This document shows positions 1-9,657 of a stretch of DNA of 64,000 bases, one piece after another. A program made the translations under genes and the position numbers. This DNA comes from Streptomyces sp. B3I8 (lineage in GTDB: Bacteria; Actinomycetota; Actinomycetes; Streptomycetales; Streptomycetaceae). Numbering within the stretch: the stretch's first letter is position 1; the number at the start of each line of letters is the position of its first letter. The notes under the pieces are model-generated. The model ran no database searches and was not told where the DNA came from. It saw nothing but the letters and a program-made list of their open reading frames with translations. The stretch spans positions 2,307,501-2,371,500 of the forward strand of contig NZ_JAUSYN010000002.1 of assembly GCF_030816915.1 (NCBI RefSeq). Reading direction: 5' to 3'.

Positions 1-63
1 CTCGCCCGTCAGGCCGCGCCGGACGGCGTCGGGCTTGAGGAGGACAAGGGTGCGCTGGCTCAC
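1..63 (-). CDS. ndk: nucleoside diphosphate kinase, N-terminal fragment
   Basis: Only the first 21 codons are inside the window; the gene runs off the left edge. The peptide begins with a GTG start and reads SQRTLVLLKPDAVRRGL, the classic NDK N-terminus (TLVxxKPDAVxRGL), which forms the first beta strand and helix of the fold. The enzyme transfers the gamma-phosphate from ATP to nucleoside diphosphates through a phospho-histidine that lies outside the window. An AAGGAG ribosome site sits just upstream of the GTG. The gene follows the DUF4233 gene and folC in the same direction, the usual Streptomyces order. Confidence 0.85.
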   Translation of the reverse strand, partial: MSQRTLVLLKPDAVRRGLTGE

Positions 64-127
64 GGGGGAACTCCTTGGGAACTGGTGAGTGAGTGGTCAG
101 AGGGTACAGGGCCCCTCCGTGGAGAAA

Positions 128-502
128 TCACGCAGTACCGAGGTCCGACGGGCCGGGGTTCGCGCCCTGCGCCTCCTGCGCCGCGAAGCGGGCCTTCGCC
201 TCGTCGATCTTGCGTCCGTAGTGCACCGAAGCCCACCACAGGGCGGTGAACACCGCGCCCATGAAGAACATCGTCGGGACGAAGAAACCGGAGGCGATCA
301 GCGCGAGCTGCAGCGCCCAGCCGAGCTGGACGCCGCCGGGGCGGGTGAGCACCCCGCACAGCAGCAGGCACAGCACCATGGCGATGCCGCTGACCGTCCA
401 GACCGTGCCCGTGGACAGGTCGGGGTCCTTCATCGCGACGAGTCCGGCGAACCCGATCACGAAGAACTCGCCCAGCAGGGTCGAGGAACACAGGGTGCGC
501 AC
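128..502 (-). CDS. DUF4233 family membrane protein
   Basis: A 124-residue protein with about four hydrophobic segments (residues about 10-25, 34-52, 60-78 and 78-92) and a short polar C-terminal tail, so an integral membrane protein. The first helix region reads LLGEFFVIGFAGLVAMKD, typical of the actinobacterial DUF4233 family, which is nearly always found between folC and ndk. Its function is not known. The GTG start lies 5 bases after the folC stop (508-510), so the two genes are probably translationally coupled and co-transcribed with folC and ndk. Confidence 0.8.
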   Translation of the reverse strand: MRTLCSSTLLGEFFVIGFAGLVAMKDPDLSTGTVWTVSGIAMVLCLLLCGVLTRPGGVQLGWALQLALIASGFFVPTMFFMGAVFTALWWASVHYGRKIDEAKARFAAQEAQGANPGPSDLGTA

Positions 503-507
503 GGCGG

Positions 508-2034
508 TCAGCCCCTCTTCAGCAGCAGTCGGGCCTCGCCGACGGTGTACACGGAACCGGTGACCAGGACACCGCCGCCGGCGAACTCGCTCTCCTCCTC
601 GGCGAGCGTGATGGCCGCCTCCAGGGCGTCCGGGAGGCGCGGTTCCACCTGGACCCTGTCCTCACCGAAGACCTCCACGGCGAGCGCGGCCAGGTCGTCG
701 GCGGGCATCGCGCGGTGGGTGGAGTTCTGCGTGACCACGACCTCCGCGAAGATCGGCTCGAACGCCTCCAGCACCCCCCGCACGTTCTTGTCGGCACTCG
801 CCCCGACCACGCCGATGAGCCGGCTGAACTCGAACGCCTCGTCCACCGCCTCGGCGGTGACCCGCGCGCCGGCCGGGTTGTGGGCGGCGTCCAGGACGAC
901 CGTCGGGGAGCGGCGGACGACCTCCATGCGGCCCGGGGAGGAGACCGCGGCGAACGCCTTGCGGACGGTGTCGATGTCCAGCGGGTGCGGGCGCTCGGCG
1001 CCGACGCCGAAGAACGCCTCGACGGCGGCGAGTGCCACGGAGGCGTTGTGCGCCTGGTGGGCGCCGTGCAGCGGGAGGTACACCTCGTCGTACTCGCCGC
1101 CCAGGCCGCGCAGGGTGATGAGCTGTCCGCCGACGGCGACCTGCCGGGCGACGACGCCGAACTCCAGTCCCTCGCGGGCCACGGTGGCGTCCGCCTCGGC
1201 CGACTTCCTCAGCAGCACCTGGGCCGCGTCCACCGGCTGTTGGGCCATGACGACCGAGGCGCCCTGCTTGATGATCCCGGACTTCTCCCCCGCGATCTCG
1301 CCGGGCGTGGAGCCGAGGCGGTCGGTGTGGTCCAGGTCGATGGGGGTGACGACGGCGACATCGCCGTCGATGACGTTGGTGGCGTCCCACGTGCCGCCCA
1401 TGCCGACCTCGACGACGGCGACGTCGACGGGAGCGTCGGAGAAGGCCGCGTACGCCATGGCCGTGAGCACCTCGAAGAACGACAGGCGGTACTCCTGCGC
1501 CGCGTCGACCATCTCGATGTACGGCTTGATGTCCTGGTACGTCTCCACGAAGTGCTCGGCGGAGACGGGGGCGCCGTCCAGGCTGATGCGCTCGGTGACC
1601 GACTGCACGTGGGGGCTGGTGTAGCGGCCGGTGCGCAGGTCGAAGGCGCCGAGGAGGGCCTCGATCATGCGGGCCGTGGTGGTCTTGCCGTTGGTGCCGG
1701 TGAGGTGGATCGAGGGGTACGCGCGCTGGGGGTCGCCCAGCAGGTCCATCAGCGCGGCGATCCTGTCGACGGAGGGTTCCAGCTTGGTCTCGCCCCAGCG
1801 GGTGGCGAGCTCCGTCTCGACCTCGCGCAGGGCCGCGTCGGTCTCCGGGTCGGCGGGGCGGGTGGGGACGTCGGGCTCCGGCGGGCCGCCCAGGGTGCGC
1901 AGGGTGCGGCTGCCGGCCTCGATGACGGCGAGGTCGGGGTCGCGGTCCGTCTCGGCCGCGATGATGTCTTCGAAGTCGCCGTCGGCGTCGAAGCCGTCGG
2001 GGGCGTTGCCGTTGTCGGGCGGGAGCTCACTCAC
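508..2034 (-). CDS. folC: bifunctional folylpolyglutamate synthase / dihydrofolate synthase
   Basis: A Mur-ligase-family enzyme of 508 residues that adds glutamate to dihydropteroate and to tetrahydrofolates, using ATP. The P-loop HLTGTNGKTTTARM lies near residue 110, followed by the family motifs RTGRYTSPHV and FEVLTAMAYAAF, the metal/ATP motif VVEVGMGGTWDATN, and in the C-terminal ligase domain VLDAAHNPAGA. About 80 N-terminal residues are acidic and low-complexity, as is common in Streptomyces FolC. The GTG start has no ribosome site; a TAGACT -10-like hexamer lies 7 bases upstream, which suggests a leaderless transcript. It is the first gene of the folC - DUF4233 - ndk unit. Confidence 0.93.
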   Translation of the reverse strand: MSELPPDNGNAPDGFDADGDFEDIIAAETDRDPDLAVIEAGSRTLRTLGGPPEPDVPTRPADPETDAALREVETELATRWGETKLEPSVDRIAALMDLLGDPQRAYPSIHLTGTNGKTTTARMIEALLGAFDLRTGRYTSPHVQSVTERISLDGAPVSAEHFVETYQDIKPYIEMVDAAQEYRLSFFEVLTAMAYAAFSDAPVDVAVVEVGMGGTWDATNVIDGDVAVVTPIDLDHTDRLGSTPGEIAGEKSGIIKQGASVVMAQQPVDAAQVLLRKSAEADATVAREGLEFGVVARQVAVGGQLITLRGLGGEYDEVYLPLHGAHQAHNASVALAAVEAFFGVGAERPHPLDIDTVRKAFAAVSSPGRMEVVRRSPTVVLDAAHNPAGARVTAEAVDEAFEFSRLIGVVGASADKNVRGVLEAFEPIFAEVVVTQNSTHRAMPADDLAALAVEVFGEDRVQVEPRLPDALEAAITLAEEESEFAGGGVLVTGSVYTVGEARLLLKRG

Positions 2035-2041
2035 GCGGTCC

Positions 2042-2047
2042 AGTCTA
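2042..2047 (-). promoter_or_regulatory. -10 hexamer of probable leaderless folC promoter
   Basis: On the minus strand the hexamer TAGACT is followed by exactly 7 bases and then the GTG start of folC. There is no Shine-Dalgarno sequence in between. This spacing is what a leaderless mRNA beginning at the start codon would have. I see no convincing -35 hexamer. Confidence 0.45.
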
Positions 2048-2206
2048 CGGAGGTCCTGCCCTGGAGTGAGGCTGTGCCCCTTCGGCCCCTCTTGGGCGCC
2101 TTTCGGCTCGGGCTGTCCTGTTGTGAGGCGGCTGCGGGCGCGTGGTGGCCCGTCGCGCGCCCACGCGGCGGAGCCGCAGATCGACGCGGCCCCCTGAACA
2201 GGGCGC

Positions 2207-2234
2207 GGCCCCGGTGCCTGGAGGCTCCGGGGCC
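2207..2234 (-). terminator. hairpin terminator downstream of valS
   Basis: Perfect 8-bp GC-only stem (GGCCCCGG at 2207-2214, CCGGGGCC at 2227-2234) with a 12-base loop, placed 20 bases beyond the valS stop. There is no T-run, which is usual for Streptomyces terminators. The roughly 200 bases between valS and folC otherwise hold only the folC promoter. Confidence 0.5.
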
Positions 2235-2253
2235 ACGCTTGCCGTCAAGGGCG

Positions 2254-4905
2254 TTATGCCTGCGGGAGGCGGTCCAACTGGGCCCGGAGGCGGGTGATGT
2301 CCTCCTCCGCCTTGGCGAGGCGGCCGCGGATCTTGCCGACGACCGGCTCGGGGGCCTTGGCCAGGAACCCCTCGTTGCCCAGCTTGGCCGTCGCCTGGGC
2401 CTTCTCCTTCTCCGCCGCCGCCAGATCCTTGGCGAGCCGCTTGCGCTCCGCCGCCACGTCGATCGTGCCGGAGAGGTCGAGGGCGACCGTCGCCCCAGCG
2501 ACCGGGAGCGTCGCCGTCGCGGTGAAGGCGTCGCCCTCCGGCGTGAGGCGCAGGAGCTGGCGGATGGCGGCCTCGTGCGGGGAGAGGGCCGTACCGTCGA
2601 GGCTCAGCCGGGCCGGAACCCGCTGGCCGGGCTGCAGGCCCTGGTCGGCGCGGAAGCGGCGGACCTCGGTGATGACCTGCTGGAGCGTCCCGATCTCCCG
2701 CTCGGCCTCGGCGTCGCGGAAGCCGCCCGGCGCGTCAGCGCCAGGAACCAGCACAGCCGACGGCCACGCGGCGATGACGACCGACTCGCCGCCCGTGAGC
2801 GTCGTCCAGAGCGTCTCGGTGACGAACGGGACGATCGGGTGCAGCAGGCGCAGGGTGACGTCGAGGACCTCGCCGAGGACCCGCCCCGAGACCTGCGCGG
2901 CCTCGCCGCCGGCCATGAACGTCGTCTTGGACAGCTCGACGTACCAGTCGAAGACCTCGTCCCACGCGAAGTGGAACAGGGCGTCGGAGAGCTTCGCGAA
3001 CTGGTAGTCCTCGTAGAGCGCGTCGACCTCGGCGACGACCGAGTTGAGGCGGGAGAGGATCCACCGGTCCGTGGACGACAGCTTCGAGGCGTCCGGCAGC
3101 GGGCCGTCGACGGTCGCGCCGTTCATCAGCGCGAACCGCGTGGCGTTCCAGATCTTGTTGGCGAAGTTCCGGGAACCCTGGACCCAGTCCTCGCCGATCG
3201 GGACGTCGACGCCGGGGTTGGCGCCGCGCGCGAGGGTGAACCTCACGGCGTCGGAGCCGTACTTGTCCATCCAGTCCAGCGGGTTGACGACGTTCCCGTA
3301 GGACTTGGACATCTTCTTGCCGTTCTGGTCACGGACCATGCCGTGCAGGGCGATGGTGCGGAACGGCGGGGTGCCGTCCATCGCGTAGAGACCGAACATC
3401 ATCATCCGCGCGATCCAGAAGAAGAGCAGGTCGTAGCCGGTGACCAGGACGGAGTTCGGGTAGAACTTCGCGAGCGACTCGGTCTGTTCGGGCCAGCCCA
3501 TGGTGGAGAAGGGCCACAGTCCGGACGAGAACCAGGTGTCCAGGACGTCGGAGTCCTGCCGCCAGCCCTCGCCGGTGGGCGGCTGCTCGTCGGGGCCGAC
3601 GCAGACGACCTCGCCGTTCGGCCCGTACCAGACCGGGATGCGGTGGCCCCACCACAACTGGCGCGAGATGCACCAGTCGTGGAGGTTGTCGACCCAGTCG
3701 AAGTACCGCTTCTCCATCTCCTGCGGGTGGATCGTGACCCTGCCGTCGCGGACGGCGTCACCGGCGGCCTTCGCCAGCGGGGCGACCTTGACCCACCACT
3801 GCAGGGACAGGCGCGGCTCGATGGTGGTCCTGCAGCGCGAGCAGTGGCCGACGCTGTGGACGTACGGCCGCTTCTCGGCGACGATCCGGCCCTCGGCGCG
3901 CAGCGCGGCGACGATGGCCGAGCGGGCCTCGAGCCGGTCCAGGCCCTGGAAGGGGCCGTGGACGGTGATGACGGCGTGCTCGTCCATCACGGCGATGGAC
4001 GGCAGGTCGTGGCGCCGGCCGATCTCGAAGTCGTTCGGGTCGTGAGCGGGCGTCACCTTGACGGCGCCGGTGCCGAACTCGGGGTCGACGTGCTCGTCGG
4101 CGACGACCGGGATGGAGCGGTCGGTCAGCGGCAGTTTGACGAGCTTGCCGACCAGGTGCTTGTAGCGCTCGTCCTCGGGGTGGACGGCGACGGCCGTGTC
4201 ACCGAGCATCGTCTCCGCGCGGGTGGTGGCGACGACGATGGTCTCGTCGCCCTCCCCGTACGTCATGGAGACCAGCTCGCCGTCGTCGTCCTGGTAGTCG
4301 ACCTCGATGTCCGAGATCGCGGTCAGACAGCGGGGACACCAGTTGATGATGCGCTCGGCGCGGTAGATCAGCTCGTCGTCGTAGAGCCGCTTGAAGATCG
4401 TCTGGACGGCCTGGGACAACCCCTCGTCCATCGTGAACCGCTCACGGGACCAGGCGACGCCGTCGCCGAGGCGGCGCATCTGCCCGCTGATCTGCCCGCC
4501 GGACTCGGCCTTCCACTGCCAGACCCGCTCGACGAAGGCCTCCCGGCCGAGGTCGTGGCGGGACTTGCCCTCCTTGGCGAGCTCACGCTCGACGATGTTC
4601 TGCGTGGCGATGCCGGCGTGGTCCATACCGGGCTGCCACAGCGTCTCGAAGCCCTGCATGCGCTTGCGGCGGGTCAGGGCGTCGATGAGCGTGTGCTCGA
4701 AGGCGTGCCCGACGTGGAGCGAGCCGGTGACGTTCGGCGGGGGGATGACGATGGTGTACGGCGGCTTCTCGCTCTTGGCGTCGGCCTCGAAGTAACCCCG
4801 CTCGACCCAGCGCTCGTACAGCTTCCCCTCTACCTCGGCCGGCGCGTACTGGGTCGGCAGTTCGGTGCTGGGCGCTGTGGGCTGCTGCGATGCGTTCTCG
4901 GTCAC
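2254..4905 (-). CDS. valS: valyl-tRNA synthetase
   Basis: Class I aminoacyl-tRNA synthetase of 883 residues that charges tRNA-Val and edits misactivated threonine. Visible motifs: the HIGH-type HVGHAFEH near residue 65, the CP1 editing domain in the first half ([20 protein letters not shown]), the KMSKS signature [10 protein letters not shown] near residue 535, the anticodon-binding domain after it, and a charged C-terminal coiled coil (the last 65 residues, rich in Lys/Glu/Ala) typical of ValS. Length is normal. The GTG start lacks a ribosome site, and TAAACT lies 6 bases upstream, so the mRNA is probably leaderless. It stands alone between folC and a divergent gene. Confidence 0.96.
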   Translation of the reverse strand: MTENASQQPTAPSTELPTQYAPAEVEGKLYERWVERGYFEADAKSEKPPYTIVIPPPNVTGSLHVGHAFEHTLIDALTRRKRMQGFETLWQPGMDHAGIATQNIVERELAKEGKSRHDLGREAFVERVWQWKAESGGQISGQMRRLGDGVAWSRERFTMDEGLSQAVQTIFKRLYDDELIYRAERIINWCPRCLTAISDIEVDYQDDDGELVSMTYGEGDETIVVATTRAETMLGDTAVAVHPEDERYKHLVGKLVKLPLTDRSIPVVADEHVDPEFGTGAVKVTPAHDPNDFEIGRRHDLPSIAVMDEHAVITVHGPFQGLDRLEARSAIVAALRAEGRIVAEKRPYVHSVGHCSRCRTTIEPRLSLQWWVKVAPLAKAAGDAVRDGRVTIHPQEMEKRYFDWVDNLHDWCISRQLWWGHRIPVWYGPNGEVVCVGPDEQPPTGEGWRQDSDVLDTWFSSGLWPFSTMGWPEQTESLAKFYPNSVLVTGYDLLFFWIARMMMFGLYAMDGTPPFRTIALHGMVRDQNGKKMSKSYGNVVNPLDWMDKYGSDAVRFTLARGANPGVDVPIGEDWVQGSRNFANKIWNATRFALMNGATVDGPLPDASKLSSTDRWILSRLNSVVAEVDALYEDYQFAKLSDALFHFAWDEVFDWYVELSKTTFMAGGEAAQVSGRVLGEVLDVTLRLLHPIVPFVTETLWTTLTGGESVVIAAWPSAVLVPGADAPGGFRDAEAEREIGTLQQVITEVRRFRADQGLQPGQRVPARLSLDGTALSPHEAAIRQLLRLTPEGDAFTATATLPVAGATVALDLSGTIDVAAERKRLAKDLAAAEKEKAQATAKLGNEGFLAKAPEPVVGKIRGRLAKAEEDITRLRAQLDRLPQA

Positions 4906-4911
4906 CCGCTC

Positions 4912-4917
4912 AGTTTA
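4912..4917 (-). promoter_or_regulatory. -10 hexamer of probable leaderless valS promoter
   Basis: Minus-strand TAAACT is followed by 6 bases and the valS GTG start, with no Shine-Dalgarno sequence. I see no T-box or other leader structure in the short gap to the divergent gene at 5043. Confidence 0.4.
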
Positions 4918-5042
4918 GAGGTGTCACGGGCCGGTTCTGAAACGCGTTTGTTCTGTAACGGTGCGGCCCCCGCCGCCCCCGGGGCATGGCGCTTCCGTCA
5001 GGATGACAGGGGCCACACAGGAAACCGAGGGGGAACCCAGAG

Positions 5043-5990
5043 ATGAGCCACAACCAGCCGGGCCCGTACGGCGGGCAGCCGCAGCAGCCCGGGCCGTACG
5101 GTCAGCCGGGACCCTACGGTCAGCCGCCGCAGGCCCCGCAGCCCGGCTACGGACAGCCGCCCCAGACCCCGCCGCAGCCCGGTTACGGCTACCCGCAGCA
5201 GCCGCAGGGCGTACCGCCGCAGCAGCCGAACCCTTACGGCCAGCAGCAGGCCCCGCAGCCGGGTTACGGGCAGCAGCCGTACGGTCAGCAGCCCTACCCG
5301 CCGCAGCCGGCGGCGCCGGGCGGCGGCAAGAAGAAGACCGGGCTGATCATCGGTGCGGTGGCCGTGGTCGCGGCGATCGCCGTGGGCGCGTACTTCGTGA
5401 TCGGCGGCGACGACGGCGGCAGCGCCTCGGTCGCCGACGACGGCCCGCACAAGCTGGTGACGCCGGCCGCGGTCGGCGACTACGCCAAGGCGGACGGTCT
5501 GACCACCGACAGCGACGGCGGCCCCACCGGGACCAGCGACCCGGCGAAGCTCAAGACGATCGGCATCGAGAACGGCCATGTCGTCAAGGCCACGTACACC
5601 GCCGGTCCCGGCACCAGCGGCAGGATCATGTCGTTCAACGGCGCCTACGGGGACATCAAGGACCCGGAGGCCACGATCGACGCGGGCTTCGCCAACGCCC
5701 ACAAGACGTCGAGCACGGGCGACAACAAGGAGAAGATCTCCTGGAAGGGCAGCCCGGCGGCCGTCGAGCCGAACGGCCTGGACGGGGCCCTGATGAAGTG
5801 CCAGACGGCACACATCACCGAGGGCGCGCAGAGCCTGGACATGCCGATCTGCGTGTGGGCCGACCACAGCACCTACGGCGTGGTCAACGGCTTCGACCTG
5901 ACGTCCTCCAAGACGGGGGCCGGCATCCCGCAGGACAAGGTGTCCGCGTTCGGCACCGAGCTGCGCGGCAAGGCACGCGTCAAGGCCTGA
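5043..5990 (+). CDS. Pro/Gln/Gly-rich membrane-anchored protein of unknown function
   Basis: 315 residues. Residues 1-95 are a proline-, glutamine-, glycine- and tyrosine-rich tract built from repeats of the type GPYGQP and QPGYGQ. A KKK stop-transfer signal and one membrane helix (GLIIGAVAVVAAIAVGAYFVI, about residues 99-119) follow, then an extracytoplasmic domain of about 195 residues with two cysteines (KCQTAH, PICVWAD) that could form a disulfide. This architecture is common in Streptomyces but I do not recognise a named function. The start is supported by a GGGGGAACCCAGAG ribosome region. It is divergent from valS and ends against clpX at a strong shared hairpin. Confidence 0.85.
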   Translation: MSHNQPGPYGGQPQQPGPYGQPGPYGQPPQAPQPGYGQPPQTPPQPGYGYPQQPQGVPPQQPNPYGQQQAPQPGYGQQPYGQQPYPPQPAAPGGGKKKTGLIIGAVAVVAAIAVGAYFVIGGDDGGSASVADDGPHKLVTPAAVGDYAKADGLTTDSDGGPTGTSDPAKLKTIGIENGHVVKATYTAGPGTSGRIMSFNGAYGDIKDPEATIDAGFANAHKTSSTGDNKEKISWKGSPAAVEPNGLDGALMKCQTAHITEGAQSLDMPICVWADHSTYGVVNGFDLTSSKTGAGIPQDKVSAFGTELRGKARVKA

Positions 5991-6011
5991 CGAAGGCGCA
6001 CGGCATACGAC

Positions 6012-6060
6012 CGCACACGAAGGGGCGCCCGGCGGACTGCCGGGCGCCCCTTCGTGTGCG
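6012..6060. terminator. bidirectional terminator between the 5043 gene and clpX
   Basis: Perfect 22-bp inverted repeat (6012-6033 and 6039-6060) with a 5-base loop, sitting between two convergent stop codons at 5990 and 6104. The stem is flanked by AAGG/CCTT pairs, giving a short T-tract on both strands. One of the strongest hairpins in the window. Confidence 0.85.
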
Positions 6061-6103
6061 CTGCTCGCGGGTGCGGGCGCGTCACGCCGACTTCCGGGTC
6101 GCG

Positions 6104-7390
<1,287 letters not shown>

Positions 7391-7591
7391 GGTGTGCTTC
7401 CCCTTCGCCTGGGAACCGCCTGGACGTCAACGTCCAGCGACTCCTGGTGCTGCCTTATGTCCGACGGTACCTTGCCGCGGCCCCCGTTCGGGCCCCCCTT
7501 GGCACGGTTCACTTCGACACACGGCTCACGTGAGGTGTGCCGAACCGAACCAAGGGGCGGCAGACGATACAGCTCCTGTGGAGGTCCGGGT

Positions 7592-8290
7592 TCAGCGGAC
7601 CGAGTCGTTGTTCATCTTCCGGGTGGAGATGATCTGGTCGATCAGGCCGTAGGAGAGCGCCTCCTCGGCCGTGAGGATCTTGTCGCGCTCGATGTCCTCG
7701 CGGATCTTCTCGATCGGCGTGGTGGAGTGCTTGGCCAGCAGGTCTTCGAGCTGGGCACGCATCCGGAGGATCTCGTTGGCGGCGATCTCCAGGTCGGAGA
7801 CCTGACCGCGGCCGGTCTCACTGTAGGGCTGGTGGATCAGCACCCGGGCGTTGGGCAGCGCCATGCGCTTGCCGGGCGTTCCGGCGGCCAGCAGGATGGC
7901 GGCGGCCGAGGCGGCCTGGCCCATGCAGACCGTCTGGATGTCCGGCTTCACGAACTGCATGGTGTCGTAGATCGCCGTGAGCGCGGTGAAGGAGCCGCCG
8001 GGGCTGTTGATGTAGACCGAGATGTCCCGGTCGGGGTCCATCGACTCCAGGCACAGGAGCTGCGCCATGACGTCGTTGGCGGAGGCGTCGTCGATCTGCA
8101 CGCCGAGGAAGATCACGCGCTCCTCGAACAGCTTCGCGTACGGGTCGTACTCGCGCACGCCCTGGGAGGTGCGCTCGACGAAGCGGGGGATGACGTAACG
8201 GGATTCGGCGCGCGGGCCGGTGTACTCGGCCTCGGCGGCCTGTGTGGCCTGCAGACGGCCGTAGAGGCCGCGGCCGGGGAAGTCGTTCAC
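7592..8290 (-). CDS. clpP2: ATP-dependent Clp protease proteolytic subunit, ClpP2
   Basis: Serine protease subunit of 232 residues that forms the heptameric Clp chamber, probably as a mixed tetradecamer with ClpP1. Catalytic residues are visible: Ser in GQAASAAA, His in LIHQPYSE, and Asp in the following RDKI region. The N-terminal extension of about 35 residues ([10 protein letters not shown] and beyond) is typical of the second ClpP of actinobacteria. The GTG start has a good AGGAGA ribosome site. The gap to the upstream clpP1 is 107 bases and the two are expected to be co-transcribed. Confidence 0.94.
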   Translation of the reverse strand: MNDFPGRGLYGRLQATQAAEAEYTGPRAESRYVIPRFVERTSQGVREYDPYAKLFEERVIFLGVQIDDASANDVMAQLLCLESMDPDRDISVYINSPGGSFTALTAIYDTMQFVKPDIQTVCMGQAASAAAILLAAGTPGKRMALPNARVLIHQPYSETGRGQVSDLEIAANEILRMRAQLEDLLAKHSTTPIEKIREDIERDKILTAEEALSYGLIDQIISTRKMNNDSVR

Positions 8291-8397
8291 GTAAATATCT
8301 CCTGGGGCCTGAGAGGGGCTGTGGCGGTCGGCTGGGGCGGTGACGCGTGGGCTCCGTCGCGGTCACGCACGCGGGGCGTGCGCGCGGACGGGAGCGC

Positions 8398-9018
8398 TCA
8401 CGCCGCTCCGGTGCCTCCGCCGCCCGGCAAGCTGGCTGCGTGGGTGATGACGTCGTCGATGAGGCCGTACTGCTTGGCCTCGTACGCGTCGAACCAGCGG
8501 TCGCGGTCCGAGTCGCGGGTGATCTGCTCCACCGTCTGGCCGGTGTGGTGCGAGGTGAGCTCGGCCATGCGCTTCTTGGTGTGCAGCAGCCGCTCGGCGT
8601 GGATCTTGATGTCCGAGGCCGAGCCGGCCAGGCCGGCGGAGGGCTGGTGGATCAGGATCTCCGCGTTCGGCAGGGCGAAGCGCTTGCCCGGCGTGCCCGC
8701 GCTGAGCAGGAACTGGCCCATCGAGGCCGCGAGGCCCATGGCGATGGTGACCACGTCGTTCTTGATGAACTGCATGGTGTCGTAGATCGCCATGCCCGCC
8801 GTGATCGAGCCGCCGGGGCTGTTGATGTACAGGTTGATGTCCTTCTCCGGGTCAGCGGCGAGGAGCAGCAACTGTGCGGTGATCTTGTTGGCAATGTCGT
8901 CGTCGACCGGCTGGCCGAGGAAGATGATCCGCTCGCCGAGCAGCCGGTTGTACACCTGGTCGCCGAGGCCACCACCGATGGAGGGCTCGCCGGCGGCGGA
9001 GGGCATCAGATTCGTCAC
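8398..9018 (-). CDS. clpP1: ATP-dependent Clp protease proteolytic subunit, ClpP1
   Basis: 206-residue ClpP. Catalytic Ser lies in GLAASMGQ, His in LIHQPSAG, and Asp in the SDRDRWF region. Family motifs [13 protein letters not shown] and YINSPGGS are intact. I chose the GTG at 9016-9018 because an AGGTGG ribosome site lies about 5 bases upstream; the reading frame stays open much further upstream, but that part is low-complexity and is not ClpP-like. An internal ATG at residue 5 is an alternative. It is first in the clpP1-clpP2 operon and is probably activated by ClgR through the box at 9169-9182. Confidence 0.94.
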   Translation of the reverse strand: MTNLMPSAAGEPSIGGGLGDQVYNRLLGERIIFLGQPVDDDIANKITAQLLLLAADPEKDINLYINSPGGSITAGMAIYDTMQFIKNDVVTIAMGLAASMGQFLLSAGTPGKRFALPNAEILIHQPSAGLAGSASDIKIHAERLLHTKKRMAELTSHHTGQTVEQITRDSDRDRWFDAYEAKQYGLIDDVITHAASLPGGGGTGAA

Positions 9019-9124
9019 GTATCCACCTGCTCGTCTTACGACGGCGCCGGGCCGTCTCACGTGTTCTGCCGGGGCGCGGGCCGTCCGGCCGTATTCGGGG
9101 ACTCCCCTGCCCTCGTACTCATGG

Positions 9125-9130
9125 ACCCTA
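9125..9130 (-). promoter_or_regulatory. clpP1 -10 hexamer
   Basis: Minus-strand TAGGGT. No good -35 hexamer lies 16-18 bases upstream, as expected for a promoter that depends on an activator. The ClgR-type box ends about 39 bases upstream of it. Confidence 0.4.
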
Positions 9131-9168
9131 ACGCGCGGGTCCCTCCGGGGAATCCCGCGCACGGGAGT

Positions 9169-9182
9169 GTTCGCTGTGAGCG
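9169..9182. promoter_or_regulatory. ClgR-type operator of clpP1
   Basis: The sequence GTTCGCTGTGAGCG matches the published Streptomyces ClgR motif GTTCGC-N5-GCG exactly. ClgR activates clp and lon genes. Its position upstream of the clpP1 -10 hexamer fits an activator site. Assignment rests on my memory of the motif. Confidence 0.65.
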
Positions 9183-9334
9183 CATGGCTCCGCCGGTGAG
9201 CGGGGGGTTGTGGGGCGGGCCCGGGCGGTGACGGCACAGGCCCTGCCCGCCCCCAGCCCCGGGACTCCGCCCCGGCCCCCGGGCTCCTTCTCGCCGTGGC
9301 CCCGCCGGCGGGGGATGGCCTGCGGGCCGGTGGG

Positions 9335-9372
9335 GCTGGTCGCGCGGGTCCCCGCGCCCCTGGGGGGCGCGG
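9335..9372. repeat. dispersed intergenic repeat, copy 1
   Basis: A copy of the element whose core is GTCGCGCGGTTCCCCGCGCC followed by CCT and a GC-rich complement. This copy has one core change (GGGTCC for GGTTCC). Six more core copies lie at 9417, 9504 (inverted), 14931, 29771, 29806 (inverted) and 49334. Confidence 0.6.
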
Positions 9373-9416
9373 CGCTCGCCCGGCGGTCGGCAAGGGAACG
9401 GTGGGCCGGGGCCGCC

Positions 9417-9449
9417 CGTCGCGCGGCTCCCCGCGCCCCTTGAGGGCGC
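9417..9449. repeat. dispersed intergenic repeat, copy 2
   Basis: Core GTCGCGCGGCTCCCCGCGCC followed by CCTTGAGGGCGC, in the same orientation as copy 1. Confidence 0.6.
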
Positions 9450-9503
9450 TTACGGGGGACGTCGGTGCCTCGTGCAATGCGGTGCGGTGCGGGCGCCCGG
9501 CTG

Positions 9504-9530
9504 AAGGGCGCGGGTAACTGCGCGACCGGC
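9504..9530. repeat. dispersed intergenic repeat, copy 3 (inverted)
   Basis: AAGGGCGCGGGTAACTGCGC followed by GACCGGC: the reverse orientation of copies 1 and 2, so the three together can pair into a long hairpin. Confidence 0.55.
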
Positions 9531-9587
9531 CCCCGTCGGGCCGCGGTCGGGCGCGTGCCTGGTGGCACACGGCGGTCCCCCGGAACG

Positions 9588-9623
9588 GGAACGGGCCCCG
9601 TGTACGACCACGGGGCCCGTTCC
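9588..9623 (-). terminator. terminator downstream of tig
   Basis: Perfect 15-bp stem (9588-9602 with 9609-9623) and a 6-base loop, 35 bases beyond the tig stop. On the transcribed strand it follows the 14-C run rather than preceding a T-run. Confidence 0.7.
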
Positions 9624-9631
9624 GGGCGTGC

Positions 9632-9645
9632 GGGGGGGGGGGGGG
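9632..9645. repeat. 14-base poly-G tract
   Basis: An uninterrupted run of 14 G between the tig stop codon and its terminator hairpin. It does not affect any reading frame. Runs of this length are prone to slippage and to sequencing or assembly error. Confidence 0.9.
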
Positions 9646-9657
9646 AGGGAGGAGAGG

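Larger units (their letters stand above)
9019..9657. other. clpP1-tig intergenic region (639 bp)
   Basis: No gene is supported here. The right part holds the tig terminator (9588-9623) and a run of 14 G (9632-9645). The left part holds the clpP1 control region with a ClgR-type box and a TAGGGT -10 hexamer. The middle (about 9335-9530) is filled with three copies of a dispersed GC-rich Streptomyces repeat. Confidence 0.7.

Noticed and set aside
715..5046. 1,443-codon plus-strand frame across folC and valS
   Set aside because: Lies exactly opposite two unmistakable genes; its composition is the mirror of GC-rich codons.
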